Of a DNA stretch of 64,000 nucleotides, positions 25,130 through 39,200 are shown one piece after another (position 1 is the first letter of the stretch; each line of letters opens with the position of its first letter). This DNA comes from Ophiocordyceps camponoti-saundersi (nom. inval.). Taxonomy: Eukaryota > Ascomycota > Sordariomycetes > Hypocreales > Ophiocordycipitaceae. Both the position numbers and the translations under genes were made by a program. The stretch lies in contig PDHQ01000037.1 of the NCBI GenBank assembly GCA_003339415.1, forward strand, positions 1 through 64,000, written 5' to 3'. The notes under the pieces are model-generated. The model was not told the origin of the DNA and ran no database searches. It was given only the letters and a program-made list of their open reading frames with translations.

Positions 25130-25760
25130 TAATTGCTACGCTATTAGACTTCGCTACTTAGCTAATAATAATTTAAACGCTTCCTTCTAATAGAGGGTAA
25201 TAAAAGCTCCTATAATTATAACGTAAGTAATATTAGAGATAGCCCTATCTTTAGGTACCTAAATCGATATAGTTATATTTTAAATTATAAGGGTAGCCGA
25301 AGGTGCTTAAATTAGCGCGGGCGTATTATAAATTCTAGGGGTAGCCGAAAGCGTATAAACCGCCGAAGTAATAGAAGATAGCGATATAGTAAATATAGGC
25401 GTTAAAGCGGGATATATCCTCTTTACTATTATAGGGATATTTAAGGATATAAGCGTCGAAATTAGTATCTTTATAGTAGGTAAAGCTTATACGATAGAAG
25501 ATTTCGGGAATAAGGATATAAGCGTTAAAGTTAGTATCTTTATAGTAAGTAAGGCTTATATAATAGAAGATTTCGGGTTAGTAGTAACCGAGGGCTGTAT
25601 AATAGAAAACGAAGGATATTTCGGGCTAGTAGTAGCCGATATTTTAACCGAAAGCTATATAATAAAAGAAGATCGCTTCGGGCTAGTAGTAGCCGATATT
25701 TCTATAACGGAAGATTATAACTTTATCCTAACTATAGGTTATACTAACTTTGCTTTTAGG
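25130..25760 (-). pseudogene. Gypsy 3' ORF remnant, Ser/Thr/Pro-rich with internal repeats
   Basis: Minus-strand frame downstream of integrase whose only stops are TAA or TAG at likely former Gln codons. The translation is rich in Ser, Thr, Pro, Ile and Leu. It repeats a SATTSPK-like phrase (about 25600-25720) and a unit of about 63 bp (about 25440-25570). I recognise no domain. It could be an extra C-terminal ORF of the element or a captured repeat protein. Confidence 0.45.
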
Positions 25761-27829
25761 GCTTACTCCGGTAATTTAAGCTAACCTTAACTTATATTCT
25801 TCTAACTAAGGATAGGTAGTATAGTCTTAAGGCCTTAAGGCGTTTTTAAGGGAGTTATCGTAGTTATAAGTTTAACTATATCTTTATTCCCTTTTAAGGG
25901 AGTTATTATAGTTATAAGTTTAACTATATCCTTATTTCTAATTTTAGATACCGATATAAGGGTATATTTATCTAATAAATCTTCTACTTTATCGTTAGCT
26001 ATTTCGCTTAATAATTCTATTAATAATTAAGGTAGCGTAAGCTAGTCGGCCTACTAGCTTAATACCCGGCAAATAACCTAATTTATATTAAATTTTAATA
26101 CTCTTTCTATATCCTAAAATCCCGCCTTAAACCTATAAATAATAATAGTAATATCTTAGTTATAATAGCCTTAGCTTTTAAAAGCTAACTTTAATAAAGC
26201 TACCCCTAATATATTAGCGTCCGTTATACCTAGTAGCTTATCGTATACTATTTAGTTAATACTAAGGATTATTCGCTCCTATAATTTTTATATAGTAATA
26301 GAAAACGAATCCGTAATATTAAGTAAGATAGCCTCTTTTATCTTCCTTATATTAGTAATAATTTCTAATATAGGGGGAAAATTACCTTTATTATCTTTCT
26401 TTACTATACGGTTCGCGAAGTAATATACTATAATATATAGTTATTATAACTCCGGTTACGGGATCGGCTAGTTACGCGGTAAAATATCTTTTATAATACT
26501 CTTATTAGTAGTTTAGAATTTTTAAATATTTTAGGATATTATTACTAAAGCGGTTTCCTCCTATATTACTCTAGTAATATATTACGATAGCTAGTCCCCT
26601 TTTACGGCCTATTTAGCTAGGATATAACTATAAGGAGTTCCGGTTATTATAGTAATCTTAAGGTTCTTAGTAACCTTTATTTTCTAGCTTATCTTTATCG
26701 TTTAGGTAAAAAAACCCTAATATTTTTCGTATTCCGTACGAATCTTCTAATACTAAATATTAATCGTTTTATTTTTTAAGGGGTTTACGTTTTTAAGAGT
26801 TAGGTAATTATCTTAAGTAGCTATAGCGATATAAGAGGAAAACGATAATAATATAATACGCGAAGTAAGGATAAATATAGGAGGAGATAAATAGTATAAT
26901 AGAAAGTAAGTTAAACGAAAAACGATAATAATATACGAAATAAAAATATATATAAAAGGAGATAACCGTACGTTAATAATAGTAATATATAATAGTTAGT
27001 TATACGTAAGGAAAAAGGAGATAAATATAAGGTATATAAGAAAAAAGATAACGATAATACCTAACGATAATCTAATTAAGAAAGATTTAATAAGTAAGGA
27101 AAGGAAAATAATAATAGTATAGTATACGAAGACGCGAGATATACGGTAGTAAAGGTATATACGGGGTATACTTAGAGAGAATAGATATAGAGAGAATAGA
27201 AAATAAAATAGGGTAAACGTGCGAATAAGTAAACGGACCGTTAGCGACTTTTTAGCTAGCTAATAGCTATTAATAATTACTATTAATTACTATTAATACT
27301 TACCGTAGTAACTTAATATTTACTATAGTAAGTTATCCTTTTTATTCTTAGTTTTCCTACTTAACCTTATATTTCCCCCCCTAACTTCTTATAATAGCAA
27401 GTTCTTACGAGTATAAGAATCTTTACCCTAAAGCTTATCCGTTCCTTCGCCTAACTTATAGCCCTATTAGGTAGCTATATCCTATATTACTTATCGTAGG
27501 GGTATTAAATATACTTTACGTAATATAAATAGTTTAAGATTATCTACGTAAAGCTTTCGCAAAACTTAATATCTAATAACGCTACGGATTAGATACGTAA
27601 TAGATAAAATAACCTTAATAATAATAGATAGGTTATCCTATATAGTTACGAACTTCCTATATAATATATTTACCTTATTTTACCTTTCCTATATAAAGTT
27701 ACTAACTTATAAGGTATATTATAGCTTAATATTATATTTAGTTATATTAAAGTTAGCTAAAATATCCTAGATTATATCCTTTTCTTCTATTATAGCTAAT
27801 ACTAAATCGCAAACTATCTAGTTATCTCG

Positions 27830-30800
27830 ATTAAAATAGTCGAAGTTAGATTATTTAGCTTTAAGTATATCTTTATTTTAATATATAACTATAAGGTTAA
27901 ATCCTAATATAGCCTTTACTAGAGTTACCCCTAAAGTCTTAACTTTTCGAGAATTTAGTATATTAGTAATTTAGGGTAACGCTTTATTTTACGCTTCTAG
28001 GGAGATACCGGACCGCTTAAGACTCTATTTTCGCAATTAGTTTTTTACTAATCGGATATACCTCTCCGCTAGTTTAGTACTCTAAAAGTACGAGACTAAG
28101 CTAAATTTCTATTTAACCCTATATCGCTTAGCTATATCTTCTATAATAATATTAGCGAAATAGCGTCCGTTATCCAAGTAAATAGCTTTAGGCTAGCTAA
28201 ATACTAAACTCTAGTAATATTACTATATATCTATTACCTCCGAGCTAGTTATATTTTCGTATACTTAAGTTAATAGGAAATATATCGTATAATCTACGGC
28301 TATTAGAATATATTAATATTTATAAGTACTAATAAGCGTAATAGGTCCTAGGAAATTAATAACTATTATTTCCTATAGCTTATATATCGTAATCTATCTA
28401 TATTTTAACTTAGGTAAGTATAGTATAGTTTATTAGTAAATTATATAAGATATATAATAATAGATAATATCTAATCGACGAGTTAGCTATTATAAGATTC
28501 CTCTTAAATTTGCTAGAGTCTTTTCCTTAAAGAAATAGCCTAATACGTTATAAGTATTCTATAACTTTAACCGGATATTCGATTATAAATAATACTTAGC
28601 TTACTATTTATTTAATTTAATATAGTATAGGATTTTATTCTAAACTCGATATCTAATAGCTATCCTCTAAATATAGTAATATCTATTATTTAATAATACT
28701 TATATTCTATTAACGAGAAAGAGCACGATTTCCGTATACTACGGGTCTCCTAGCTAAGAGGATATAGCCGCCCGAAGGTAAGATACCTCTCTACTTACTA
28801 TTAGTTTACTTAATAGGAGTTAAGTAGCCTTAATAATATCTAGCGCTAGTATAATATAGCCTTTTATATCTAAAGTATTATTTTTTAAAGCGTTATATAA
28901 TCTAGATATATTATCCGCGATTCTAATAATCTTTATTATATTCGGGCGGTAAATATATTTAATATCCTATTCTTATAAAACGTCGATCTACCTCGCTACT
29001 TTACTATATATTTCCGCTATATTTATTATTAAGTTAATAATACCTTTATAATCCGTATAGATCTTAAGGGGATATAGGGATATATTTACTATTTACTAAT
29101 ATTCCTTAATTACGTAAATAATAGCTAATATTTCTTTTTTAGGTATAAAGTATCGCCGCTCTAAATTATTTAGCTAAAACGATATTTATATAATAATTTT
29201 TATATCTTAGAAATTAGAGTCTCTAATAAACGTTCTATTAAGATAGTTATCTAATTAGCAGAGAACGGCCCCGGTCCTAGTATCGGATATATCCGTTACT
29301 AGGTAGAATTATATATTTATCCGTGCTTTAAATATTACGTTATTTTAGATAGCTTAGTATAGGAATTATAAAGCTTTTACCGCCTTTAGTATTTAAATAA
29401 GTTCGTCCTAATATTAAGCTTCTAGTTATATAGATTACCGTTTTAATAAAGTTACTTTATTTACCTTTTTAAAGAACGCTTTCTTAATAAGTCTAGCCTT
29501 ATTTACTCTCCTTAGTATAAAATAACGAAGGAACGGGGTTAGCTATAGCACTATTTAAACTTCTTCTTAAAATTAAGGGGGGTATTATTAGAAATAGTCT
29601 CCTAATTACGCAAATCTCTACTAATACTTAGTTCCTAAATAAAATCGCCTTATTTTTAATTTAAACCTAACTAATTTAGCCGTACTATTAAATAGCTTCG
29701 TTTTCTTACCTACGAGACTAATTAGCGCTTATACTACTTTAGGGAAATACTAATATTAGAGGAAATCGAAATATCTATTAAAAGTTTTACTTCTAAGGTT
29801 ATAATTATTAATATAAATAAATATTAACGTTAAGTATTTTATAGTAAAACCTAGTAATATTTAATATTTAACTTTATCTGCTAATATTAATCTGCTAAAC
29901 GCGATATCCCTATACCTTACGTATATAGAGGGGGCGCCTATTAGTCCTTATAGTATATTAATATATTCCTATATACCGTTAAGGGCGGTAAAGCCTATCT
30001 TATATATATCCTCTAACTATATTAAGATTAACTAGAACTTATTAAACGTATTTAGCTAAGAGAAAACTATCGGTTATTTAATATATACTTAGTCTAAATC
30101 GACCTTTAGGTTATAATACGGATATTCTAGTTTTACCGTATTTCTATTAATATTACGGTAATCGTAAACTATTTTTTAAGCCGCCGGGTCTAGTAGGTAC
30201 TTTTTAACGAATAAAGTTCTAGCTACCTATTCCGTATTATCGCTAATAATAATATTTACTTCTTCTATCGTTAGGAATACCTTACCCGCAAAGATCCGTT
30301 TAGGCCTACTATACTTTATTTATTTAAATATAGCTAGCGTTACTCCCTTCTTTAATTTAATTTAATAGGTAATTAGTCGTATAAGCTAAATCTCCTTAAG
30401 AGTAGAAATAAAGTAGTCCTTATAAGTAAAATATAATCTTATAACCCTCTCTCTTTATTCTTCTATCTTAACGTAATCTCCTAGCGTAATAAGACTTTAT
30501 TTAAACTACGTATTAACTTCCCTAATCGGGGTATCCGATAAAAGATAAATAACTAAGTTTAGGGTAATACTTTTATAAGATATAAGTCTTAAAATACTTA
30601 TTATTATAATACTTACCTATCTAAGATACGATATATAGTTAGTATTATCCTCGTTACTTATTTTCTCCTAATCTATCCGATATCGGGGATATTTTAGAAA
30701 ATCTATTATATTTAGCTTATTATAGTTATAGATTACCTCTTCTATATTACTCTCGTTCCTAGCTACCTTATTTTCTTTCGGGTTAGCTAATTCTATTTTT

Positions 30801-30920
30801 AGTAATTTTTCCACTTCTCTAGGCTATCTTAAATACTTAAGTAACTATCTATTCGTTAACTCCGGTTTCTCCGCCATCTATTTAAGACTTACTACCTTAT
30901 ATATTTTCTTCTATATAAAC
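27830..30920 (-). pseudogene. Gypsy Pol remnant: reverse transcriptase and integrase
   Basis: Minus strand. RT: VYDYRNIN at 30146-30169, then a degraded F-x-T-x-x-G-x-x-EY block and GLIGAPS at about 29928-29948, as in Gypsy elements. Integrase: a degraded DFLGP block at about 28343-28357 (first catalytic Asp reads Asn), LDNG at about 28165-28176, and AERY at about 28056-28067. The spacing from LDNG to the Glu is about 36 codons, matching D-D-35-E. Many Gln and Trp codons have become stops. Protease and RNase H were not assigned. Confidence 0.8.
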
Positions 30921-33900
30921 TTAGGTAGTATTACTTTTACTTACTTACTAATAGATATTACTAGCCTTCGCTAAATTTAGGGCTATAATATTTTATCTAT
31001 CTTTTTCTATATTATTTTTAGCTACCCCGCTATCTAGCCTTTATAGGAGGCAGCTTTTAGTTTTTTAGAGAGTCTTACTTTACCTAGGAGGCTAATTATT
31101 TAGTAATAGCGGATAAAATATCCTTAACCTCTTCTAAAATAAGCTTATTATCTTCGACGAATATAATCTTGTTTTTATTATTAGCGACTATTTTTAGATA
31201 TTTAAGGGCTCGCGGCGTTTTCCTATCTAGCTTAAATAAATTAAGTATTAGGAAAATCGGAATAATCTAAGTAATACCTTCTAAGCTAGTAATCTTTAGC
31301 TATTCCTTTACGTAATATTCTATAGCCTTAACTTATCTTAGCTATACGCGGCTTAATAGAATATCCTAATTATCGTAATCTCCTAGTATATATACTTTTA
31401 TATTAGCTAAAATTCCTATTATAATTACCTAAAAGTAAGTAACCTTTTTAATAATCGTAAGTTTGTTATTCGCTATTCTTACTATACTTAGTTAAGGTAA
31501 CTAGATTATAGGAAGGGCGTTATTAGCTATAAAGGCCTTATTAACTAGATTAACTATAAAGCCTCCGTTTAATATAATAATAATATACCGATAACTTTTA
31601 ATATAGCTTTTAATATACCCTAATATTAATAAGATAGCTTTAGCTAGCGCTATAATATCTTTCTAGATTACCTAATTAAGCGTATTATAGGATAAAATAT
31701 CCGCTAGCGGGTTTTATAATTTAAATAGTTAGATAAGATTCGTAATAACCTCCTTACTTTTCGGGGACTTAATCTTCTTCTAATACTATATTAGTTTATT
31801 AAGTTATATATAAATCGATAATATAACCTAAAGTAATTAAAGGATATTTAATATTACTAGGGTATTTTTTAACCTATCTCTTAGTTTAAATAGCGGAATA
31901 TTATATTCTTCTATAGCTTAGATTTTCTCTAACTTATATTATTTTTTAGCTAGCTTAGGCTCTTAAGGGTAAGTTTAAACTTCTACTTCTAAGGGTAGTA
32001 ACTAAGTAGTTAGTCTTAGGATAGGCCTAAGAGTAATTAGAGTTAGTATATCTCTTAAAGCCGGGCTTTCCCTAGCGTTATTATTAAGCTCCGTACTTAG
32101 TATAACTAATCGGCGACGAATTTCCTACTCTAATTTATCCTATTATAGTTTATCTAAGTTATCTAAGTTAAATTTTACTTTAGGGCGCGGTTTAGTTACG
32201 CGGCCTCGCGTAAGTTAAAAAATCGGTATTATCTTTTCTTTCTAATAAGAGGTTTAAATATTAGGTCTCTAAGCGGTATAAGTTTATCCCTATATAGAAT
32301 TAATATTAGGCGTAGTAAGATCTAAAGCTTTTTTATTTAAACTTTTTACTATAAGTAATATTAGTAATATCCTAATTATATATCCTATTAATAGTTAAAT
32401 ACTTATATCTAAACTAATAACTATTAAATTCTTTACTAATAGTTTAAGGCTAGTACTTTAATATAATTACTAGCGTTTTTATTCCTTTATCTCCTTTACG
32501 TAAGTTTCCTAATAAGCTTTCCGCTATTAGAATATTTCTTTATTAAACGGAGCTATAGATAGATAATTATAGCTTATATAGCCCTATTCGCTATATTTAA
32601 AGTACTATTATAGATTTAGGTTAGGAGGTTAATATCTAAGTCCTATACTTAGTAGTTTAGGGGCTTAGGGTTATTATTATAACGCGTTTGAAAAATTCTA
32701 TAATAGATATTCCTAATTTTATACTTAGGTACTAGTTTATCTAAATATACCTTATATACTTAAATATCCGCTAGTAAGATAGCCTTCTAAGTTTTATAAG
32801 TATTTACTTAACTTACTCGCTATTATAATATTAGATTATTCTATTAATTTAGCTATCTTAGTTATTATCTCCTATTACTTAGCTATTACTCTTTACGGAT
32901 TTATTTTTACGGCTAGCACTTTATTAGTATCTCTCTTAATCTTTTTAGATATTATATTACGTAAGTTATATATAGTAAATTAAATATTAGACTATATTAG
33001 GCTTACTATCGCTATTAATAATTTCTACTTACTATTAATATAAAGGCGCTTAATAATAGCCCGCTTATACTATTTATCTTTCTCGGCGTTTTTAGTTATC
33101 CGATTTAAAAAGTTAGTAAGTAGAATCCGTCGAGTTTCTAATTTTACTCGGCTATAAAAAGCCTCCGCTCGTTTCGTATAATTAGCTAGTAATTCTCCTT
33201 TCTTATAATTAAACTTATAGGCCTTTATAATAAGGGTGCTCTCTATAACTAGGTTTACCTCCTTAAACTTATTTATAAATAAAGTTATTAACTTAGACTA
33301 GGTACGATCTTCGTCGTCTAACTTATTATACTAGTTAGTAGCCTTATTACGAAGACCTAAAAAGAAGATCTCCCTAATAATAATATTATACGTCTCTCCT
33401 TAAATACCTAATAATACTATATTAGTATTATACTAATTAAGGTACCTTTTAGCTAAAATATCCTTCGGGTATTTAGCAAATAGCTTAAGCCCTAATAGTA
33501 AAGTTAACGCTATTATAACGTAACGGTTACTTTTACGGTTACCCTCTAGTCTAGTAATACTCCCTTATATTAGTACTAAGTGTATGATTATTAGATTAGT
33601 CTAACCTACTAAGGGAAGGGGATAAAGTAGATAATATAGCAAACTTTCTAACGAACTAAGCAAACCTTATAATAAACCTATATCTATATCTAACGTTATT
33701 TTCTAATCTTCTACTTTAGGGCACTCCTTAGGTATACTCTAATAACTTACCTTTACTTATAATACTTATAACTACTAAATATCTAGCAGAACTAAGTCTT
33801 CTTTTATTAAATATATCTATTTTTTTAAATTAAAAGACTTCTAGCGTTAATCTATCTAGGAAAATTATACGCCCCCCTAATCCTTTTTACTTACTTATCC

Positions 33901-34253
33901 TAATATTCTTCTTATCTTAACTACCTTTAGCGATAATAAAGAAGGGAAAAAAGAGAAGATTATCCGCACTTACGGGGTCTTCTTATATTCTCTCGTTCTC
34001 TTTCCCCCCTTATTCTCGCTTATATAGTCCTTCCTACCTTACTTACTATAGGGCCGCTTTTCCGGCAATAATAAGTAGCTATAGCTAGACTTACTCTAAG
34101 TAGCTCCCGCTTAACTTAATTAAAACTCGCTTTACTTCCTAATTTAATAATCTGCCGAAATCCTTAAATACTTAGCTATCGTTATTAGACGATACCGTCG
34201 TATTAATTCTATAGCTTATATAGTAACGCGCTAAAATCCTAGTCTTATTACTA

Positions 34254-34448
34254 TAAAATCCCTTAATCAGTCTTAAATTATAAGATTAGATTAGATCGTA
34301 TAGGGTTATACGTTAGGGTATTAGTAGTTATAATCTTTTTTATATTAGTCTAATAGTAAATCTAATAATAATAATAATTCCTCTAAGTTCCCCTTTTTTC
34401 CTCTAATCCCTTGTCCTCTAATGCCTTATCCTCTAATACCTATCTAAT
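34254..34448 (-). repeat. Gypsy 5' LTR (more mutated)
   Basis: 195 bp, the same length as the 24206 copy. Differences are mostly C-to-T or G-to-A relative to it, showing that RIP acted after insertion. Confidence 0.85.
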
Positions 34449-36261
34449 ACTATTATCTAATCTAATCTACTCCTTAATATTAATATAATAAAAATTAGCG
34501 TCTAAGTTATTACCTTATCCTCCGCTTTTAGCTTTACTTTTAGCTTTAGCTTTAGCTTTAGTAAATTTAAGTTAAAAATATATTAAATTTTAATAATATT
34601 CTCTAAAATATACTTAGATTAGTTAATTTTAATATAATCCGCTACCTCTTAATTAATATTACTTTATATTTAGTTAAGATTATATATTATATTATATATA
34701 GTAAATTAAAGGTTTTATATCTTTAAGCGTATTTTTAATTAAAATTCTTATAAAAATAATATAATAAGGTCTTTTAAGCTAATAATAATAATAATTATTA
34801 TTATTATTATAAGCACTTTTACTACCGCCGCTATTACCTTTTTTACTTTTATTATAAACTTTACTATTATTATTATAGCTATTATTATTTAAATTAGCGC
34901 CTCCGCCCCCGCGCCCCCTACTACCGCCTCCGCTTTTTTCTCTATACCTACTATTATTATTATCGCTCCGCCCCCCTCCTCGCCTTCTACTTTACTTATA
35001 CTAATAATTATCTATTTATTAAATATTCTAAAATAAATTAGTACTAATATATAGGACTTTTAAGAAAAAGTATTAATAATTATAATAGTAAAAGTAATAT
35101 TAAGGGTAGCCGCTAAAGCGGCTAACCTTACTAAGGCGCTTACTTAAAATATTATTATTATCTTATTAAGTTAAAGCTTTAATATCTTATTCCGCCTTTA
35201 TATATTATACAAGTTAACTTAGATTTTTTCTTATTATTTATTATTAGCTATATCTAACTTTACTTTACTTTATATTACTTTATATTTACTAATAAGCTAC
35301 TTAGCTATCCTCCTCTACTAATATACCGCGCCGCTTTTATTATAATAATATATAACTCCTTTAAATATATTTATAAATTATAACCTAGTTAATACTCTAA
35401 GTTCTAACTTTAACTTTACCCCTAACCTCTAACTTTACTTACCTCCTAATATTTATATTAAGCCTTAGTATAATTAAAATAACTAGCTAATTATAAGCTT
35501 ATATACTTTATTAGCTTTATATATAGCTAATATTATATAATATTATTTACTTTATTATTTCTAATATAAGACCTTATAATTAGCTAGCTAAGCTATATAT
35601 ATAATATAAGGGAGGTTATAAAGCTTACTATAAATAATCTTAAGTATATTCGTTATTATTATTTTATTAATATAGCTATATAACCTTTATTATTTTCCTT
35701 TTATTATAAAAGTTAAAAAGAAAGGTTAAAAAGAGGGGGTTAGAAATATACCTTTTTTTAAAAATAATAAAAAAAAGAAAAAAAGGAAAGAAAAAAGGAG
35801 GTAGAAAGAAAAAAAGATATAGCCCCCCCCCTCTAATTACTAATAGATAATAAAGCGGCTACCTTATTACTCTACCTTACCCCCCTTTAAATTTTCCTTC
35901 CTCCGCCCCGCGCTGTACCGCCTTACCTCGCACCGCCCCGCACCGCCCCGCACCGCCCCGCGCTACGCTATACCGCCCCGCTTTTTCCGCCCCGCGCCTT
36001 ATAAACTTTCCTTTTCTCCGTACTCCCCTCCCTACCCTATTTTTCTTATATTATTCGAGATTACCCCTAAGTAGTAAGCTTATTATATTATATTATTATT
36101 AGCTACTACTATACCTTTATATAAGCGTATAGTAAGCTTTCTTTTTATAGTTAGGGGGTTTTGCCTTATTTTAGGGGATTTTTCCTACTTATTATATTAT
36201 AAAAGCTTTAGATATTATAAAGGCCCCTAGCGTATAAATAAATAAATAAATACCCTTATAC

Positions 36262-39200
36262 TATATAAAATAGATAGCTTTATTAGGATTAATATTAAAC
36301 TCCTAACTATACCGGCCCTTATTAAAATTTAAATTAAAGCCGCTATTAAAGCTTTACGCGAAAATAGCGAGAATATAACTATTATTACCTTTAACTCCTC
36401 CTTATATATCTAAAAATCCTTTTTTAAAATATTAATAAGTAACCTAAGCTAATATAACTAGCCCTTTATAATATATATAATTATAATATTATTACCTTAT
36501 AAGAAATAATATACCGCTTAGGAGCTAGTCCGCCCCCTCCTAGGACCTTACTTTATAAACTTATCTTTTATAGCGGATAAGCGGCTATATATATTTATAA
36601 GCGCTATAGCGTTTCGAATTAGTTACTTATTATTAGTAAAGATTAGGCTAAAGTTAGCTTCGCTTTTAAATTAGAAATTTTCTTAGTATACTCCCTTTTA
36701 TATTAAGCTAAATAAAGCTACCTCTCCCTTTTACCTAAATTCGAGCTAAAAGCGAAATAAATCCTCTTTAAAGACTTTAACTTATATTATCTATTATAAG
36801 ATAGCTATAAATAACGCTCTAATAACGCTAATTAGCTTATCTAAAAAACCTTTAAATTTAACCGTTTATTCCTTACCCCTAAAAATAAATATATTAAGAT
36901 ATTTTATAACTATTAAGATAGTATATTAAATTTAGTTTAAGTAATAGCTAAATCTTATACTTTATATATAAAATAAGACCTTAACTTTATAAGATTTAAT
37001 TATATTTTATAAATACTTATAATTAGCATGCGAGATATTAACCCCCCTATATCTAAGCTATAGTAAAGATAAGCTAATCTAAACCTTATTATAAGAGAAT
37101 CCCTCGCCTAAATCTCTATCTTTACTATTATTAAAACCGCTAACTAGATTAACGCTACCCTTAACCGCTTTTATAATAAACTATAATAAGTATCTAAGCT
37201 ATTATACTTTTTTATACCTTAATATTTAAGAAGAAGTAAACTTAGTTTACTTTAATAATTACTTATATTATTAGGAACGCTAAATAAGCTAGGTATCGCT
37301 ATTATAATTTCCTATTTAAATATAATTAGCTATAATTATAGGAATTTGCTTATAATTAAAAATAAGTAATTACTTATTCTTATTAGGCTAACTAGTATTC
37401 CTTTTTCTACTTTATTAATAATAATCCCGGATAGTTTTAATATATAAAGCGCTAGGCGCGGCTTTATAGTAAAATATTAGCTAAGCTTATTTACCTCCTA
37501 GCCTTATAAGACCTAGGTAAAGGAGAGGCCGCGTCTTTTAAGGATAAAATACGTATTTTAGTAAATAAGTTCTTTCCCCCTATCTTTAACCTCCCCTTAG
37601 TAGATTATAGAACGCTTAAACTTAGCTTTATTATAAAATAATATATTATTATAAGTAATATTCGGGCTACCTTTTATATTATATTACCGTAAAAGGCGAC
37701 TAGGTTAAACTAGATCTTAACTAGCTTCCTTAAAATATATTACCTAGTCCTTTATATATAACTTACTTATATTTTTTACGCTTACCTCTAGCTTAGCTAT
37801 TTCCTAAATTAACTTTATATTATTATTATAATAATATTATATAAGTAAAATAAGAAGCTAGAAATCTACTAGTAAGCTAGCGGCTATAAGCTAGTCTCCC
37901 TTTTATATTACCTTAGTAAAGTATTAAAGTTTATTATAAGTAAAAGGTTATCTAACGCTACTAAATTATACCGGGTTTTCCCTAATAGTTAAATAGGTAA
38001 TAAATAGAATAACTTAATAGAATTAGCTATCCTTATAATTATAAAACTTATTTAAGCTACCTAGGCTAGGAAAGGGGTCGCCTTTTTCCTATAACTTAAT
38101 ATAAAAGAAGCTTTTAACGCTATTTACTATAATAAATTATTTTATAAACTTATATATATAAGGTACCTTACTTAGATTTATATTTTCTTATAAAGCTACC
38201 TTAGCTATCGCTCCTTATATTTACGCTTTAATAGATAGATTTTAGTATTTTTCCCTATTTAAACTAAAGTCCTTTAAGGCTCCCCGCTTTTTATTATACT
38301 TTTTATCCTTTATATAATACCGCTTTACTAATAGTTAAAATATAAACTTAGGCTAGAAATTATTAAGTTTACTAATAATATAAACCTCCTTAGCGTTAAA
38401 CTAGATACCGCTATAATTATAAGATACTTTTAGTTAATATAAAGTATTTATAAGGAGTAAGCTTAAGATTATAATATAGCTTTAAGCTAGATAAGAGCGA
38501 ACTAATATATTTTTCTAAGAAATATTACCCGGAATAATATATAATTAAGCGAAGTATATATAATATTTACCTTATCTCCGAAGCGCGCCTATTAAGCGTT
38601 TAAGTATATAGATAATTATATTAGAAAATATATATCTAGATTATACGTAATAAGCTTTCTAAATAGAATCTTACCCTTATTACCTTAACCGTATTTACCT
38701 AAAGTTATACCCTCTCTTAAGCTAAAAAGCTATATATAAAAATTATATAATTTTTAATATCTTACGCCTTTATTACTTTCTATATAATTACCTTAGAGAC
38801 TAGGAACCCCTCGAGCCTTATTAGGATTATAGGCCCTACTTAGTTATAATATTTATATACCGTCCTTAGCGCTTTTAAAGTATACTTAGTTTATTACCTA
38901 AAAGCTAAGTTTTAGACCCCCTTATTTAACCTTTATATAAATAAGAGAAAAGCTAACGCCTTTTATAAGCTTAAAAAGGTAAATATATTAAATATAATTT
39001 AATACGCGTTTAGGTTTATTTTAAGGTTTCTTATAAGATTCCCTATATACCGCTTAACTCGATATAATAGAATTAAGTCCCCGCTTTAGGGAAAACTAAG
39101 GTAAATAATAATATAAGCTTACGCCTTATATAATACCCTTAATAAGAAGATTACCTAGCGCCTCTTTTATAAAAACTAAATATACTAAGAAGAATAGTAA

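Larger units (their letters stand above)
24206..34448 (-). mobile_element. Gypsy (Ty3-type) LTR retrotransposon, 10.2 kb, RIP-mutated
   Basis: Two 195-bp LTRs (24206-24400 and 34254-34448), with target duplication ACTAT at 24201-24205 and 34449-34453. The paralogous empty site in LINE-3 near 7800-7830 reads through this target. Pol is on the minus strand in the order RT (about 30.2-29.9 kb) then integrase (28.4-27.8 kb), the Ty3/Gypsy order. About 3.4 kb remain between integrase and the 3' LTR, including a Ser/Thr-rich frame. The upstream 4 kb (30.5-34.2 kb) would be Gag and protease but is not recognisable. Confidence 0.88.
5054..36250 (+). mobile_element. LINE-2, split by four insertions (about 7.2 kb net)
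   Basis: A plus-strand LINE flanked by the 11-bp duplication TACCCTTATAC and ending in a (TAAA)n tail at about 36235-36250. ORF1 pieces lie at about 5100-5979, 13249-13339 and 18852-19200; ORF2 follows in 19200-19967, 20940-24200 and 34454 to about 35500. Interruptions are LINE-3 (5980-13233), the Gypsy solo LTR holding Copia (13345-18846), a solo LTR (19973-20934) and the Gypsy element (24206-34448). Removing them and their target duplications leaves about 7.2 kb, nearly identical to LINE-3 (7254 bp), which independently supports the nesting. Heavily RIP-mutated and not coding. Confidence 0.75.
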
